36,975 nt of DNA from an uncultured bacterium. Lineage in GTDB: Bacteria > Actinomycetota > Actinomycetes > S36-B12. Shown here piece by piece: positions 22,774 to 32,315 of the stretch. The notes under the pieces are model-generated. The model did no database searches and was not told the origin of the DNA. It was given only the letters and a program-made list of their open reading frames with translations. Location: contig CAIZPS010000127.1 of assembly GCA_903934925.1 (NCBI GenBank), forward strand, positions 1 through 36,975, given 5' to 3'. Within the stretch, counting starts at the first letter, position 1, and each line of letters starts with the position of its first letter. The translations under genes were made by a program, and so were the position numbers.

Positions 22774-23363
22774 GAGGCCCAGCCCTGCCACAGCGCGTCG
22801 ACCTGACGCGCGGTGGCCTCACGGTCGCCGCTGTTGTCTATGACGACGTCCGCCATGGCACGCCGCTCCTCACGGCTGGCCTGCACCTGCATGCGACGCC
22901 GGACGTCGTCCTCGTCCAGGCCACGCAGCGTCACGGCCCGCTCGACCTGCATCTCCTCCGGCACGTCGACCACGACGACGACGTCGAAGTGGTCCTGCTG
23001 CCCGGTCTCGACCAGCAGCGGCATGTCGTAGACCACCACGGACGCCCCCCTGGCCGCGGCGCTTGCGATCCTTCGCTCCGACTCAGCCCGGATGGCCGGG
23101 TGCATGATCCCATTGAGACGTGCAGCAGCCTCCGGGGCCGCGAACGCCACTCTCGCCAGTTCGCCGCGATTCAGGGAGCCATCCTCGCGCAGGATCCCCG
23201 GACCGAACTCCTCGACGAGCTGTGCCAGGACAGGCTCACCTGGTTCGACGATCTCCCGCGAGATGGCATCGGCGTCGATGACGACGGCGCCGTGCTCGGC
23301 CAGCAGTGTCGCCACTGTCGACTTGCCGGCACCGATCCCACCGGTGAGCCCGAGCCGCAGCAT
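22770..23363 (-). CDS. coaE: Dephospho-CoA kinase
   Basis: MLRLGLTGGIGAGKSTVATLLAEHGAVVIDADAISREIV. Confidence 0.96.
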   Translation of the reverse strand: MLRLGLTGGIGAGKSTVATLLAEHGAVVIDADAISREIVEPGEPVLAQLVEEFGPGILREDGSLNRGELARVAFAAPEAAARLNGIMHPAIRAESERRIASAAARGASVVVYDMPLLVETGQQDHFDVVVVVDVPEEMQVERAVTLRGLDEDDVRRRMQVQASREERRAMADVVIDNSGDREATARQVDALWQGWAS

Positions 23364-23375
23364 GCACCCACCCTA
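23361..23375 (-). promoter_or_regulatory. Putative leaderless promoter: TAGGGT-N6-ATG of coaE
   Basis: - strand TAGGGT GGGTGC ATG. Confidence 0.55.
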
Positions 23376-23382
23376 GAACGCA

Positions 23383-23420
23383 CGAGGCGGGTCAGGCCCC
23401 CAAGGACCCGACCCGCCTCG
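23383..23420 (-). terminator. Stem-loop terminator candidate downstream of rpsA
   Basis: CGAGGCGGGTC/GACCCGCCTCG perfect 11-bp stem; weak T-tract. Confidence 0.7.
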
Positions 23421-23430
23421 AGACGGAGTG

Positions 23431-24888
23431 CTACTCGCCCGTGAGCTTGTCGCGCAGAGCCTGCAGGGCCTCATCCGATGCGAGCGTCCCGGAGGAGTCC
23501 TCCGGAGTGGACGAGTACGAGGACGGCGCCTCGCCGGACTCCAAGGCTGCCGCCTGGTCCGCCGCACGAGCGTCGTCGACCTGCTTGCGGTGAGCCTCCC
23601 AGCGCGCGTGGGCCTCGGCGTACTGCCGCTCCCACTCCTCGCGCTGGCCCTCCGAACCCGCCCGCCACTCGCCCGTCTCGGGGTCGAAGCCGTCCGGACC
23701 GATGTACTCACCGGCATCGTTGAACGCCGGAGCCATGCCGTAGAGGTACGGGTCGAACTCCTCGCCCGAGATGCCGTCGCCGGAGTCGTTGGCCTGCTTC
23801 AGCGACAGGGAGATCCGGCGCCGCTCGAGGTCGATGTCGATGACGCGCACGAAGATGTCGTCGTTGACCTGGACGATCTGCTCGGGCAGCTCGATGTGCC
23901 GCTCGGCCAGCTCGGAGATGTGCACCAGGCCCTCGATGCCCTCCTCCACACGCACGAATGCACCGAACGGGACCAGCTTCGTGACCTTGCCGGGCACAAC
24001 CTGGCCGATCTGGTGCGTGCGGGCGAAGTGCTGCCAGGGATCCTCCTGGGTGGCCTTGAGCGACAGGGAGACGCGCTCGCGATCCATGTCGACGTCAAGA
24101 ACCTCGACCGTGACCTCCTGGCCGACCTCGACCACCTCGGACGGGTGGTCGATGTGCTTCCAGGACAGCTCGGACACGTGCACGAGGCCGTCGACCCCAC
24201 CGAGGTCTACGAAGGCGCCGAAGTTGACGATGCTCGACACGACACCGTTGCGGATCTGACCCTTCTGCAGCTGTGTGAGGAACGTCTGACGCACCTCGCT
24301 CTGGGTCTGCTCCAGCCACGCACGACGCGACAGCACAACATTGTTGCGATTCTTGTCGAGCTCGATGATCTTCGCCTCGAGGGTCTTCCCGACGTAGGGA
24401 AGCAGGTCGCGCACGCGACGCATCTCGACGAGCGAAGCGGGCAGGAAGCCTCGCAGGCCGATGTCGAGGATGAGCCCGCCCTTGACGACCTCGATGACCT
24501 GGCCCTCGACCACGCCGTCCTCGTCCTTGATCCGCTCGATGGTGCCCCAGGCGCGCTCGTACTGCGCACGCTTCTTGGACAGGATCAGTCGACCTTCCTT
24601 GTCCTCCTTGGTGAGGACGAGGGCCTCGACGTGGTCGCCCACGGAGACGACCTCACCAGGGTCGACGTCGTGCTTGATGCTGAGCTCGCGGGACGGGATG
24701 ACGCCCTCGGTCTTGTAGCCGATGTCGAGGAGGACCTCGTCGCGGTCCACCTTGACGATGGTGCCCTCGACGATGTCGCCGTCGTTGAAGTACTTGATGG
24801 TCGCGTCAATAGCCGCGAGGAAGTCATCTGCGGAGCCGATGTCGTTGACCGCCACCTGGGCGGGAGCTGCTGTCGTAGAGGTGGTCAT
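23431..24888 (-). CDS. rpsA: 30S ribosomal protein S1
   Basis: Four S1 domains (FNDGDIVEGTIVKVDRDEVLLDIGYKTEGVIPSRELS...); actinobacterial MTTSTT start. Confidence 0.97.
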   Translation of the reverse strand: MTTSTTAAPAQVAVNDIGSADDFLAAIDATIKYFNDGDIVEGTIVKVDRDEVLLDIGYKTEGVIPSRELSIKHDVDPGEVVSVGDHVEALVLTKEDKEGRLILSKKRAQYERAWGTIERIKDEDGVVEGQVIEVVKGGLILDIGLRGFLPASLVEMRRVRDLLPYVGKTLEAKIIELDKNRNNVVLSRRAWLEQTQSEVRQTFLTQLQKGQIRNGVVSSIVNFGAFVDLGGVDGLVHVSELSWKHIDHPSEVVEVGQEVTVEVLDVDMDRERVSLSLKATQEDPWQHFARTHQIGQVVPGKVTKLVPFGAFVRVEEGIEGLVHISELAERHIELPEQIVQVNDDIFVRVIDIDLERRRISLSLKQANDSGDGISGEEFDPYLYGMAPAFNDAGEYIGPDGFDPETGEWRAGSEGQREEWERQYAEAHARWEAHRKQVDDARAADQAAALESGEAPSSYSSTPEDSSGTLASDEALQALRDKLTGE

Positions 24889-24966
24889 GAGAAGTAGGGG
24901 GTCATTTCGTCGATGGGCATGCGCGGGCGCACGGTCTGCGGGTGGCAAACCCCACAAGGCTACCCG

Positions 24967-25006
24967 GCCCCCCGATAGGGGGGACAGCCGGTGCCCTGGA
25001 CCGGCT
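24967..25006 (-). terminator. Two adjacent hairpins downstream of polA
   Basis: AGCCGGT-N7-ACCGGCT (24986-25006) and CCCCCC-GATA-GGGGGG; no clear T-tract. Confidence 0.45.
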
Positions 25007-25011
25007 CCGCG

Positions 25012-27702
25012 CTAGTGGGCGGCTGCCTCCCACGAGGGCCCGAACCCCACCGACACGTCGAGAGGCACAGAGAGGTCGGCCGCAGCCCCCATGGCACGGC
25101 GGACGAGCCCTTCGACGGCTGCCCGCTCCCCCGGCCACACCTCCAGAACGAGTTCGTCGTGCACCTGCAGCAGGAGCCTGCTGCGCAACCCCTCGGCCTG
25201 CAGCTCCGCTTCGACGGCGAGCATGCTGACCTTGACGATATCGGCGGCCGATCCCTGGATCGGCGCGTTGAGCGCCATGCGCTCGGCCATCTCCCGCCGT
25301 TGCCGGTTGTCGCTCGTGAGGTCGGGCAGGTACCGCCGGCGGCCCATCATCGTCTCCGTGTACCCCTGGGCTCGGGCCCTCTCCACGACCTCGGCCAGAT
25401 AGTCGCGTACGCCCCCGAAGCGCTCGAAGTAGTCGTCCATCAGGGTGCGCGCCTCGTCGGGGCCGATCTCCAGCTGCTGGGCGAGTCCGTACGCCGAGAG
25501 CCCGTAGGCGAGGCCGTACGACATCGCCTTGATCCGACGCCGCATCTCCGCGTCGACCGCCGAGGGTGCGACCCCGAACACCCGGCTGCCCACGGTCGTA
25601 TGTAGGTCCTCCCCCGAGCGGAAGGCATCGATGAGGCCGTCATCCGTCGAGAGATGCGCCATGATCCGCATCTCGATCTGGCTGTAGTCGGCGGTGAGCA
25701 GGCACTCGTATCCCTCACCGACGACGAAGCACCCGCGGATCCGGCGCCCCGCCTCCGTCCGGATCGGGATGTTCTGCAGGTTGGGATCGGCACTGGACAG
25801 CCGGCCGGTCGCGGCCACTGTCTGACTGAAGGTGGTGTGGATCCGGCCCTCGGCATCAGCGAGGGGAACGAGCCCGTCGACGGTCTGGCGGAGCTTCGAG
25901 CGATCACGCCACGCGAGCAACTGCTCCAGGAGGGGGTCCTGGGTCCGGGCGAAGAGCTGCTGGAGTGCTTCCGCGTCAGTCGTGTAGCCCGTCTTGATCT
26001 TCTTCGTCTTGGGCAGATTGCGCTCACCGAAGAGGATCTCCTGCAACTGCTTCGGGGAGCCGAGGTTGAACGCTCTACCCACGAGCCGATGGGCTTCCTC
26101 CTCGGCCGCGCGCATATCGGCGCCGAACTCGTCCGACAGCGCCCTCAAGCCGGGAACATCGACCGCGATTCCGGCATGCTCCATCGACGCGAGCAGCGGT
26201 ACCAGAGGGATCTCGACCGCATCGAGCAGTGGGCGTACTCCCTGGGCCGTCAGGCGTGGACCCAGCTCCATCGCGAGTCGCCGGATGGCATCCGCATCCC
26301 GGCCGAGTTCGGCGGCAAGATCCGCACCGTCGTCGAAGAGCATCTGCTCCCCGGCAGAATCCTCCTCCCACTGCAGACCGAGGATTCGCTGCGCGACATC
26401 GACGAGCCGGTAGCTGCGCTGGCCGGGCGATTCGAGGTAGGCGGCCAGCGCCGTGTCGATCCGGACGCCGGCGAGTGATCGGCCAACCGTTGCCAGGGCC
26501 AGCGCCGGGCCCTTGCCATCGTGGAGGTCCTTCGCAGCATCGCCCGCGGCGAGCCAGGACAGCACGGCGTCGTGGGTGACGGCGTCCGAGCAGTCGAGGT
26601 AGCCGATCTCCCCGCCTTCGTCGGCAACGGCGATCGCACGGATGCTGCCCCGGCCACGGCCCCAGTCACCCGCCACGGCAACCGCGGGCACTCCACGACG
26701 AGCAGCGAGCCACGTCGACGCCTCCGCACCTGGGATGACCAGCACGTCGAGATCCTCGACATCAGCCTCCGGGCTGGCCTCAGCCGACGGACCCCCCGGT
26801 CGAACCTTGTCGAGACGCTCGCGGAGGGCCCGGAACTGGAGGGTGTCGAAGAGTCGATCGACCTCGGCAGGATCCCAGGGCGTGAGACCGGCATCGTCGA
26901 ACTCAAGGTCAACGGGCACATCGTCGACGAGCGCAGTCAGCCGGCGGTTGACGAGCACCTGCGGCAAGGCCTCCCGCAGTGCATCACCCACCTTCCCCTT
27001 CACCTCGTCGGCGTGGTCGATCAACTCCCCCAGCGAGCCGTACTCCCGGATCCACTTGGCCGCCGTCTTCTCCCCCACCCCCGGGATACCGGGCAGGTTG
27101 TCGCTGGGGTCGCCGCGCAAAGCCGCGTAGTCGGGATACTGCGCCGGCGTCAGGCCGTACTTGTCCTCGATCGCGGTCGGGGTCATGCGGGCCAGCTCAC
27201 TGACCCCCCGGAGTGGATACAGGACGGTCACGCGGTCATCGACGAGCTGGAAGGAGTCGCGATCCCCCGTCACGATGTCCACGGCATCTGCTTGTCCCGC
27301 CGACCGGCGGACCAGGGTCGCGATGATGTCGTCGGCCTCGAACCCGTCGGCCGTGAGCACCGGGATGTCGAGGGCCGCCAGCACTTCCTTGATCAGCTCG
27401 ACCTGGCCCTTGAACTCCTCCGGTGACTTCGCGCGGTTCGCCTTGTACTCGGGGAACTGCTCCGTGCGGAAAGTCTGACGCGACACGTCGAAGGCCACCG
27501 CCACATGTGTCGGGCGCTCGTCTCGGAGCACGTTGATGAGCATCGACGTGAAGCCGAACACGGCATTGGTGGGCTGACCAGTGGTGGTGCTGAAGTTCTC
27601 CACCGGCAGCGCGTAGAAGGCCCGGTACGCAAGAGAGTGCCCGTCGAGGAGCAGGAGCCGCCTCGGTGCCGCATCTGCACTGACGTTCCCACCTTGGCCC
27701 AC
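25012..27702 (-). CDS. polA: DNA polymerase I
   Basis: LLLDGHSLAYRAFYALP (5' nuclease), DYSQIEMRIMAHLS, LLLQVHDELVLEV; GTG start at 27702. Confidence 0.97.
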   Translation of the reverse strand: MGQGGNVSADAAPRRLLLLDGHSLAYRAFYALPVENFSTTTGQPTNAVFGFTSMLINVLRDERPTHVAVAFDVSRQTFRTEQFPEYKANRAKSPEEFKGQVELIKEVLAALDIPVLTADGFEADDIIATLVRRSAGQADAVDIVTGDRDSFQLVDDRVTVLYPLRGVSELARMTPTAIEDKYGLTPAQYPDYAALRGDPSDNLPGIPGVGEKTAAKWIREYGSLGELIDHADEVKGKVGDALREALPQVLVNRRLTALVDDVPVDLEFDDAGLTPWDPAEVDRLFDTLQFRALRERLDKVRPGGPSAEASPEADVEDLDVLVIPGAEASTWLAARRGVPAVAVAGDWGRGRGSIRAIAVADEGGEIGYLDCSDAVTHDAVLSWLAAGDAAKDLHDGKGPALALATVGRSLAGVRIDTALAAYLESPGQRSYRLVDVAQRILGLQWEEDSAGEQMLFDDGADLAAELGRDADAIRRLAMELGPRLTAQGVRPLLDAVEIPLVPLLASMEHAGIAVDVPGLRALSDEFGADMRAAEEEAHRLVGRAFNLGSPKQLQEILFGERNLPKTKKIKTGYTTDAEALQQLFARTQDPLLEQLLAWRDRSKLRQTVDGLVPLADAEGRIHTTFSQTVAATGRLSSADPNLQNIPIRTEAGRRIRGCFVVGEGYECLLTADYSQIEMRIMAHLSTDDGLIDAFRSGEDLHTTVGSRVFGVAPSAVDAEMRRRIKAMSYGLAYGLSAYGLAQQLEIGPDEARTLMDDYFERFGGVRDYLAEVVERARAQGYTETMMGRRRYLPDLTSDNRQRREMAERMALNAPIQGSAADIVKVSMLAVEAELQAEGLRSRLLLQVHDELVLEVWPGERAAVEGLVRRAMGAAADLSVPLDVSVGFGPSWEAAAH

Positions 27703-27727
27703 CCCGAGATCCTATTGTCGTCCCATG
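27700..27727. promoter_or_regulatory. Divergent overlapping leaderless promoters for polA and thioesterase
   Basis: - strand TAGGAT(27714-27709)-N6-GTG(27702); + strand TATTGT(27713-27718)-N6-ATG(27725); hexamers share TA at 27713-27714. Confidence 0.6.
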
Positions 27728-28138
27728 ACCAGCAACCCCGTCCCGCCCGAAAGGATCCCGCTCGGTGCGCTGGGCGAGCGCATGGGCATGAGCCTCGTCG
27801 AATGCTCCGCCGACCGTGTCGTCCTGACCATGCCCGTGGAGGGCAACACGCAGCCCTTCGGCCTGCTTCACGGGGGGGCGAATGCTGTGCTCATCGAGAC
27901 AGCTGGGTCGATCGGTGCTGCGCTCCACGCCGGCCCGGACTCCATGGTGGTCGGCCTCGACATCAACGCCACCCACCATCGGTCCGCTTCCCGGGGCCTG
28001 GTCACCGCCGTAGCCGAGCCGCTGTCCCTGGGCCGCACCCTCACCAGCTACGAGGTGCGCATCACCGACGAGGAGGGCCGACTGCTCGCCACCGGCCGAC
28101 TGACCTGCCTGATTCGCCCCGCCCCGCCACGCGAGTGA
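27725..28138 (+). CDS. PaaI-type hotdog-fold thioesterase
   Basis: QPFGLLHGGANAVLIETAGSIGAALHA...GLDINATHHRSASRGLVTAVAEPL. Confidence 0.9.
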   Translation: MTSNPVPPERIPLGALGERMGMSLVECSADRVVLTMPVEGNTQPFGLLHGGANAVLIETAGSIGAALHAGPDSMVVGLDINATHHRSASRGLVTAVAEPLSLGRTLTSYEVRITDEEGRLLATGRLTCLIRPAPPRE

Positions 28139-28229
28139 CGCATGATGCCGGGGAGGAATGTCCTGTTCCCGGGCGAGCATCGGTCCTTCGCGGTTATGCT
28201 GCGTGGCACTCGCCAGAAGGACCACGGCG

Positions 28230-28328
28230 ATGACACACGGGCAGTCCAGCAGCAGCAGCAGCGAGGGGAGCGGAGCAGCGTGCACAAGCGCGTCGTGGCG
28301 GGACTCCTGGCGCTCTTCGCCGCCGTGA
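28230..28328 (+). other. Candidate leader ORF (MTHGQSSSSSSEGSGAACTSASWRDSWRSSPP) overlapping the likely livH start
   Basis: AGAAGGA-N8-ATG; (AGC)5 at 28248-28262 encodes Ser run; ends inside livH in another frame. Confidence 0.3.
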
Positions 28329-29554
28329 TCGCGCTCATGGTGCTCGCCCAGCCCGCCAGTGCCGATGGCGAGCAGTTGAGCGGACGCATCGAGAATCGGG
28401 TCGAAGGCGTCAAGACACCTCTGGCAGGGGTAACCATCAACGCCGTCGGCGGGGGCTTCGAGGGCTCCGCCACGACGGGCGAGGACGGCACGTGGGTCAT
28501 CCCGGTGCCGGCTCAGGGCGAGTACGCGGTCACTATCGACGTCACGACCCTGCCCGAGGGAGTCGGCCTCACCGACCCCGAGAAGGTCACCTTCGTCACG
28601 ACCGTGAAGCCGCCGAACATCAACCGGGTCGTGATCTTCCCCCTCGGCCAGAGCACCGCTACCACCACCTCGCTGTGGGAGCAGGCTGCTCAGCTCACCG
28701 TTTCCGGCCTCCAGTTCGGGTTGATGATCGCGCTTGGCGCACTCGGGCTCTCGATCATCTACGGCACCACCGGTCTCACCAACTTCGCGCACGGCGAGAT
28801 CCTGACCTTCGGCGCGCTGGCCACCTGGACCTTCAACGCCGGGTTCGGCCTGCCCTTCATCCTGGCGGCCTTCCTGGGCCTCATCCTGACCGCGCTGTTC
28901 GGGTGGCTGAACAACGCTGCCCTCTGGAGACCCCTGCGCAAACGGGGCACCGGCCTCATCGCCATGATGATCGTGTCGATCGGCCTGGCACTGCTCCTGC
29001 GCAACCTGTACCTGTTCTTCTACGGCGGCGACAAGGCCGCCTACGCGGAGTACGCCGGCCTAGCCGGCCTGTCCTTCGGCCCGGTCTCGATCACGCCGAC
29101 CGACATCGTCTCCATGGTCGTCGCCGTTGTGGCCCTCGCAGCCGTCGTCCTCATCATCGGCAAGACTCGGATGGGCAAGGCCACGCGTGCGGTGTCCGAC
29201 AACCCGTCGCTTGCCTCGAGTGCCGGCATCAACGTCGAGCGAGTGATCACCTTCGTGTGGGTGCTCGGAGCGGCACTGGCAGGCCTCGGCGGCATCCTGC
29301 TCGGCTTCACGCAGCAGGTGTCGTTCCAGATGGGCTTCCAGATCCTGCTGCTCATCTTCGCGGCCGTCACCCTGGGTGGTCTGGGCACCATCTCCGGCGC
29401 GATCGTCGGCTCCCTCGTCGTCGGGCTCTTCCTGCAGTTGACGACCCTGGTCATCCCCACAGAGCTGAAGAGCGTCGGTGCGCTCCTCGTCCTGATCGTC
29501 ATCCTCCTCGTCCGCCCCTACGGCCTGCTGGGCCGCCGAGAGCGCGTGGGATAG
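28280..29554 (+). CDS. livH: Branched-chain-type ABC transporter permease (LivH) with N-terminal secreted domain
   Basis: GTG at 28280 preferred over 28142; signal VHKRVVAGLLALFAAVIALMVLAQPASA; permease TM core LSIIYGTTGLTNFAHGEILTFGALATW. Confidence 0.88.
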   Translation: MHKRVVAGLLALFAAVIALMVLAQPASADGEQLSGRIENRVEGVKTPLAGVTINAVGGGFEGSATTGEDGTWVIPVPAQGEYAVTIDVTTLPEGVGLTDPEKVTFVTTVKPPNINRVVIFPLGQSTATTTSLWEQAAQLTVSGLQFGLMIALGALGLSIIYGTTGLTNFAHGEILTFGALATWTFNAGFGLPFILAAFLGLILTALFGWLNNAALWRPLRKRGTGLIAMMIVSIGLALLLRNLYLFFYGGDKAAYAEYAGLAGLSFGPVSITPTDIVSMVVAVVALAAVVLIIGKTRMGKATRAVSDNPSLASSAGINVERVITFVWVLGAALAGLGGILLGFTQQVSFQMGFQILLLIFAAVTLGGLGTISGAIVGSLVVGLFLQLTTLVIPTELKSVGALLVLIVILLVRPYGLLGRRERVG

Positions 29555-29563
29555 GGGGCGGTC

Positions 29564-30559
29564 ATGGATTGGGGATACATCATCTCGGTGATGATCGTCT
29601 CGGCATTCGGCGTCGAGGCGATCGTCTTCGGCCTGGCCGCCATCGGCATCAACATGCAGTTCGGCTACACCGGCCTGCTCAACTTCGGGCAGTCAGCCTT
29701 CATGGCCGTGGGCGGGTACTCCGTGGCCGTCACCGTCATCGAACTAGGAGCCAACTTCTGGTGGGGCGTGGTCATCGCCTTCGCCGTCACGATCGTTCTC
29801 GCGCTGCTCCTCGGCATTCCGACCCTGCGACTGCGCGCCGACTACCTCGCCATCGTCACGATCGCGGCGTCCGAGATCGTCCGCCTCATTCTCCGATCCG
29901 TCACCTTCAAGGAGATCTTCGGCGGCTCCGACGGCCAGTTCAGCTTCGGAGCCGACTTCTTCGCCCTGAGCCCGCTGCCCGAGGACCTCGCCTTCCGCAT
30001 CGGGCCGGTCGTGCTCAACGAGCGTCAGATCTTCGTCCTCATAGTGGGCTGGGCCCTGGTGTTCTTGTCCTGCCTCATCGTCTGGCTGCTGGTCCGATCC
30101 CCCTGGGGGCGCGTGCTCAAGGGCATCCGGGAGGACGAGGACGCTGTTCGCAGCCTTGGCAAGAACGTCTACCTGTACAAGATGCAGGCCCTGGTGATCG
30201 GCGGCCTCTTCGGCGCGATCGGCGGCATCATCTATGCCGTCGGCAATGAGGCGGTGAGCCCGGACTTCTTCGGCACCGACACCACCTTCTTCGCCTACGC
30301 CATCCTGATCCTGGGCGGAGCCGCCCGCGTGTTCGGCCCCGTCCTCGGCACCGTCATCTTCTGGGCGATCATCCAGGGAACCGACGTGTTCCTGCGCTCC
30401 GCCATCGACATCGGGGTGCCTGTGCTCTCGCTCATGACCGGCACTCAGGCGGCCGTCGTCCGCTTCATGCTCGTCGGCCTTGGCATCATGCTGCTGATGA
30501 TCTTCCGGCCACAGGGAATCCTCGGCGATCGAAGGGAGCTGGCTCTCGATGCCCGATAA
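29564..30559 (+). CDS. livM: Branched-chain-type ABC transporter permease (LivM)
   Basis: GINMQFGYTGLLNFGQSAFMAVGGYS; PTLRLRADYLAIVTIAASEIVRL. Confidence 0.93.
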   Translation: MDWGYIISVMIVSAFGVEAIVFGLAAIGINMQFGYTGLLNFGQSAFMAVGGYSVAVTVIELGANFWWGVVIAFAVTIVLALLLGIPTLRLRADYLAIVTIAASEIVRLILRSVTFKEIFGGSDGQFSFGADFFALSPLPEDLAFRIGPVVLNERQIFVLIVGWALVFLSCLIVWLLVRSPWGRVLKGIREDEDAVRSLGKNVYLYKMQALVIGGLFGAIGGIIYAVGNEAVSPDFFGTDTTFFAYAILILGGAARVFGPVLGTVIFWAIIQGTDVFLRSAIDIGVPVLSLMTGTQAAVVRFMLVGLGIMLLMIFRPQGILGDRRELALDAR

Positions 30560-31445
30560 CGCCCCCGAGACACGCAAGGAGGCCGCTCAGCGCGCACTGG
30601 CCGATGTGCCGCGCGTGCCCGGCGCACCCAAGCCCGACCCGATCCTTATCGCCGACGGCGTCGTTCGCTCCTTCGGCGGCCTCACCGCCGTCGACGTCGC
30701 GCACGTCGAGGTCCAGCGCGGTGCCATCACAGCACTCATCGGGCCTAACGGTGCAGGCAAGACCACCTTCTTCAATCTGCTGACCGGCTTCGACACCCCC
30801 AACACCGGCACCTGGCTGTTCAACGGACACGACCTGGCTGGGGTCGCGGCCTTTCGGGTCGCGCGCATGGGCATGATCCGTACTTTCCAGCTGACCAAGG
30901 CCCTGTCGAAGATGACGGTCATGGAGAACATGCGGCTCGGCGCAACCGGCCAGAAGGGCGAGCGCCTGCTGTCCTCGATCTTCGGCTTCCTGTGGTCGGC
31001 CCAGGAGCGCCAGGTCACGGCCAAGGCCGAGGAGCTGCTCAGCCGGTTCAACATGCTCCAAAAGAAGGATGACTTCGCCGGATCGCTGTCCGGAGGCCAG
31101 CGCAAGCTCCTCGAGATGGCCCGAGCCCTGATGACCGACCCCGAGATGGTCATGCTCGACGAGCCCATGGCCGGCGTGAATCCAGCGCTCACTCAGTCCC
31201 TGCTCCAGCACATCAAGGATCTGCGGGAGCAGGGCATGACCGTCCTGTTCGTCGAGCACGACATGGACATGGTTCGCGACATCAGCGACTGGGTCATCGT
31301 CATGGCCCAGGGCAAGGTCATCGCCGAGGGTCCGCCCGATGAAGTCATGCGGGACGAGGCGGTCATCGTGGCCTACCTCGGCGGTCACCACGACAAGGCG
31401 CTCACGTCCAGTGGCGTGTCCTTCACCGAGGAGGCGCACGGATGA
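30549..31445 (+). CDS. livG: Branched-chain-type ABC transporter ATP-binding protein (LivG)
   Basis: IGPNGAGKTTFFNLLTGF, LSGGQRKLLEMARAL, VMLDEPMAGVNP. Confidence 0.94.
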   Translation: MPDNAPETRKEAAQRALADVPRVPGAPKPDPILIADGVVRSFGGLTAVDVAHVEVQRGAITALIGPNGAGKTTFFNLLTGFDTPNTGTWLFNGHDLAGVAAFRVARMGMIRTFQLTKALSKMTVMENMRLGATGQKGERLLSSIFGFLWSAQERQVTAKAEELLSRFNMLQKKDDFAGSLSGGQRKLLEMARALMTDPEMVMLDEPMAGVNPALTQSLLQHIKDLREQGMTVLFVEHDMDMVRDISDWVIVMAQGKVIAEGPPDEVMRDEAVIVAYLGGHHDKALTSSGVSFTEEAHG

Positions 31446-32314
31446 GTGACCAGCTGCCTGGTGACGCCCCGCAGTACGTCTCGCCCCATCAGCGCGAGAC
31501 GGCTCTGGATCTCGATGCCGCACAGCGGGACGAGCCCACCGCCCTCAGCAACTCCGAGATCCGCGACCGCAACGCCCACATCGAGGGCGCGAAGGATGCG
31601 CTGATCGTCGCCGACGACCTCATCGCCGGTTACATCCCGGGCGTCAACATCCTCAACGGCGCCGATCTGTACGCGAAGTCAGGTGAGCTGGTGGGCATCA
31701 TCGGCCCCAACGGAGCCGGCAAGTCCACCCTGCTGAAGGCCCTCTTCGGGCTCGTACGCGTCGGTTCCGGGCGGATCACCCTCGCCGATCAGGACATCAC
31801 GAACGTGCGGGCCGACCGCCTCGTGACCATGGGCATCGGCTTCGTCCCGCAGACCAACAACGTCTTCCCCTCGCTCACGATCCAGGAGAACCTCGAGATG
31901 GGCTGCTACCAGGCGCCGTCGAGGTTCAAGGAGCGCTTCGAGTTCGTCACCGACCTCTTCCCCGCCCTTGGAGAGCGCAGGTCGCAGCGTGCCGGCCAGC
32001 TGTCGGGTGGGGAGCGCCAGATGGTGGCCATGGGCCGCGCCCTGATGATGGATCCCTCGGTGCTGCTGCTGGATGAGCCCTCTGCAGGCCTGTCCCCCAT
32101 CCTCACCGACGAGGTCTTCGTCCGCGTCAAGGAGATCAACGCCACGGGCGTGACGGTGATCATCGTCGAGCAGAACGCCATGCGCTGCCTGCAGATCGTC
32201 GATCGGGGGTACGTCCTTGATCAGGGACGCAACGCCTACACGGGCACCGGGCGCGATCTGGCCACGGATCCGCAGGTGGTGCACCTGTACCTGGGTACTC
32301 TCGCCCAGGCGTAA
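31442..32314 (+). CDS. livF: Branched-chain-type ABC transporter ATP-binding protein (LivF)
   Basis: IGPNGAGKSTLLKALFGLV, LSGGERQMVAMGRALMMDPSVLLLDEPSAGLSP; ATGA overlap with livG. Confidence 0.94.
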   Translation: MSDQLPGDAPQYVSPHQRETALDLDAAQRDEPTALSNSEIRDRNAHIEGAKDALIVADDLIAGYIPGVNILNGADLYAKSGELVGIIGPNGAGKSTLLKALFGLVRVGSGRITLADQDITNVRADRLVTMGIGFVPQTNNVFPSLTIQENLEMGCYQAPSRFKERFEFVTDLFPALGERRSQRAGQLSGGERQMVAMGRALMMDPSVLLLDEPSAGLSPILTDEVFVRVKEINATGVTVIIVEQNAMRCLQIVDRGYVLDQGRNAYTGTGRDLATDPQVVHLYLGTLAQA

Positions 32315-32315
32315 G

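Noticed and set aside
23428-24897. 489-aa + strand ORF opposite rpsA
   Set aside because: Mirror-frame ORF of a conserved ribosomal protein gene; Leu/Asp/Val-rich shadow translation.
26250-26830. Degenerate 3'-5' exonuclease region in PolA
   Set aside because: Loss of proofreading motifs is common in actinobacterial Pol I.
27236-28792. 518-aa - strand ORF across polA 5' end, thioesterase and livH
   Set aside because: Opposes two conserved genes and overlaps polA in another frame.
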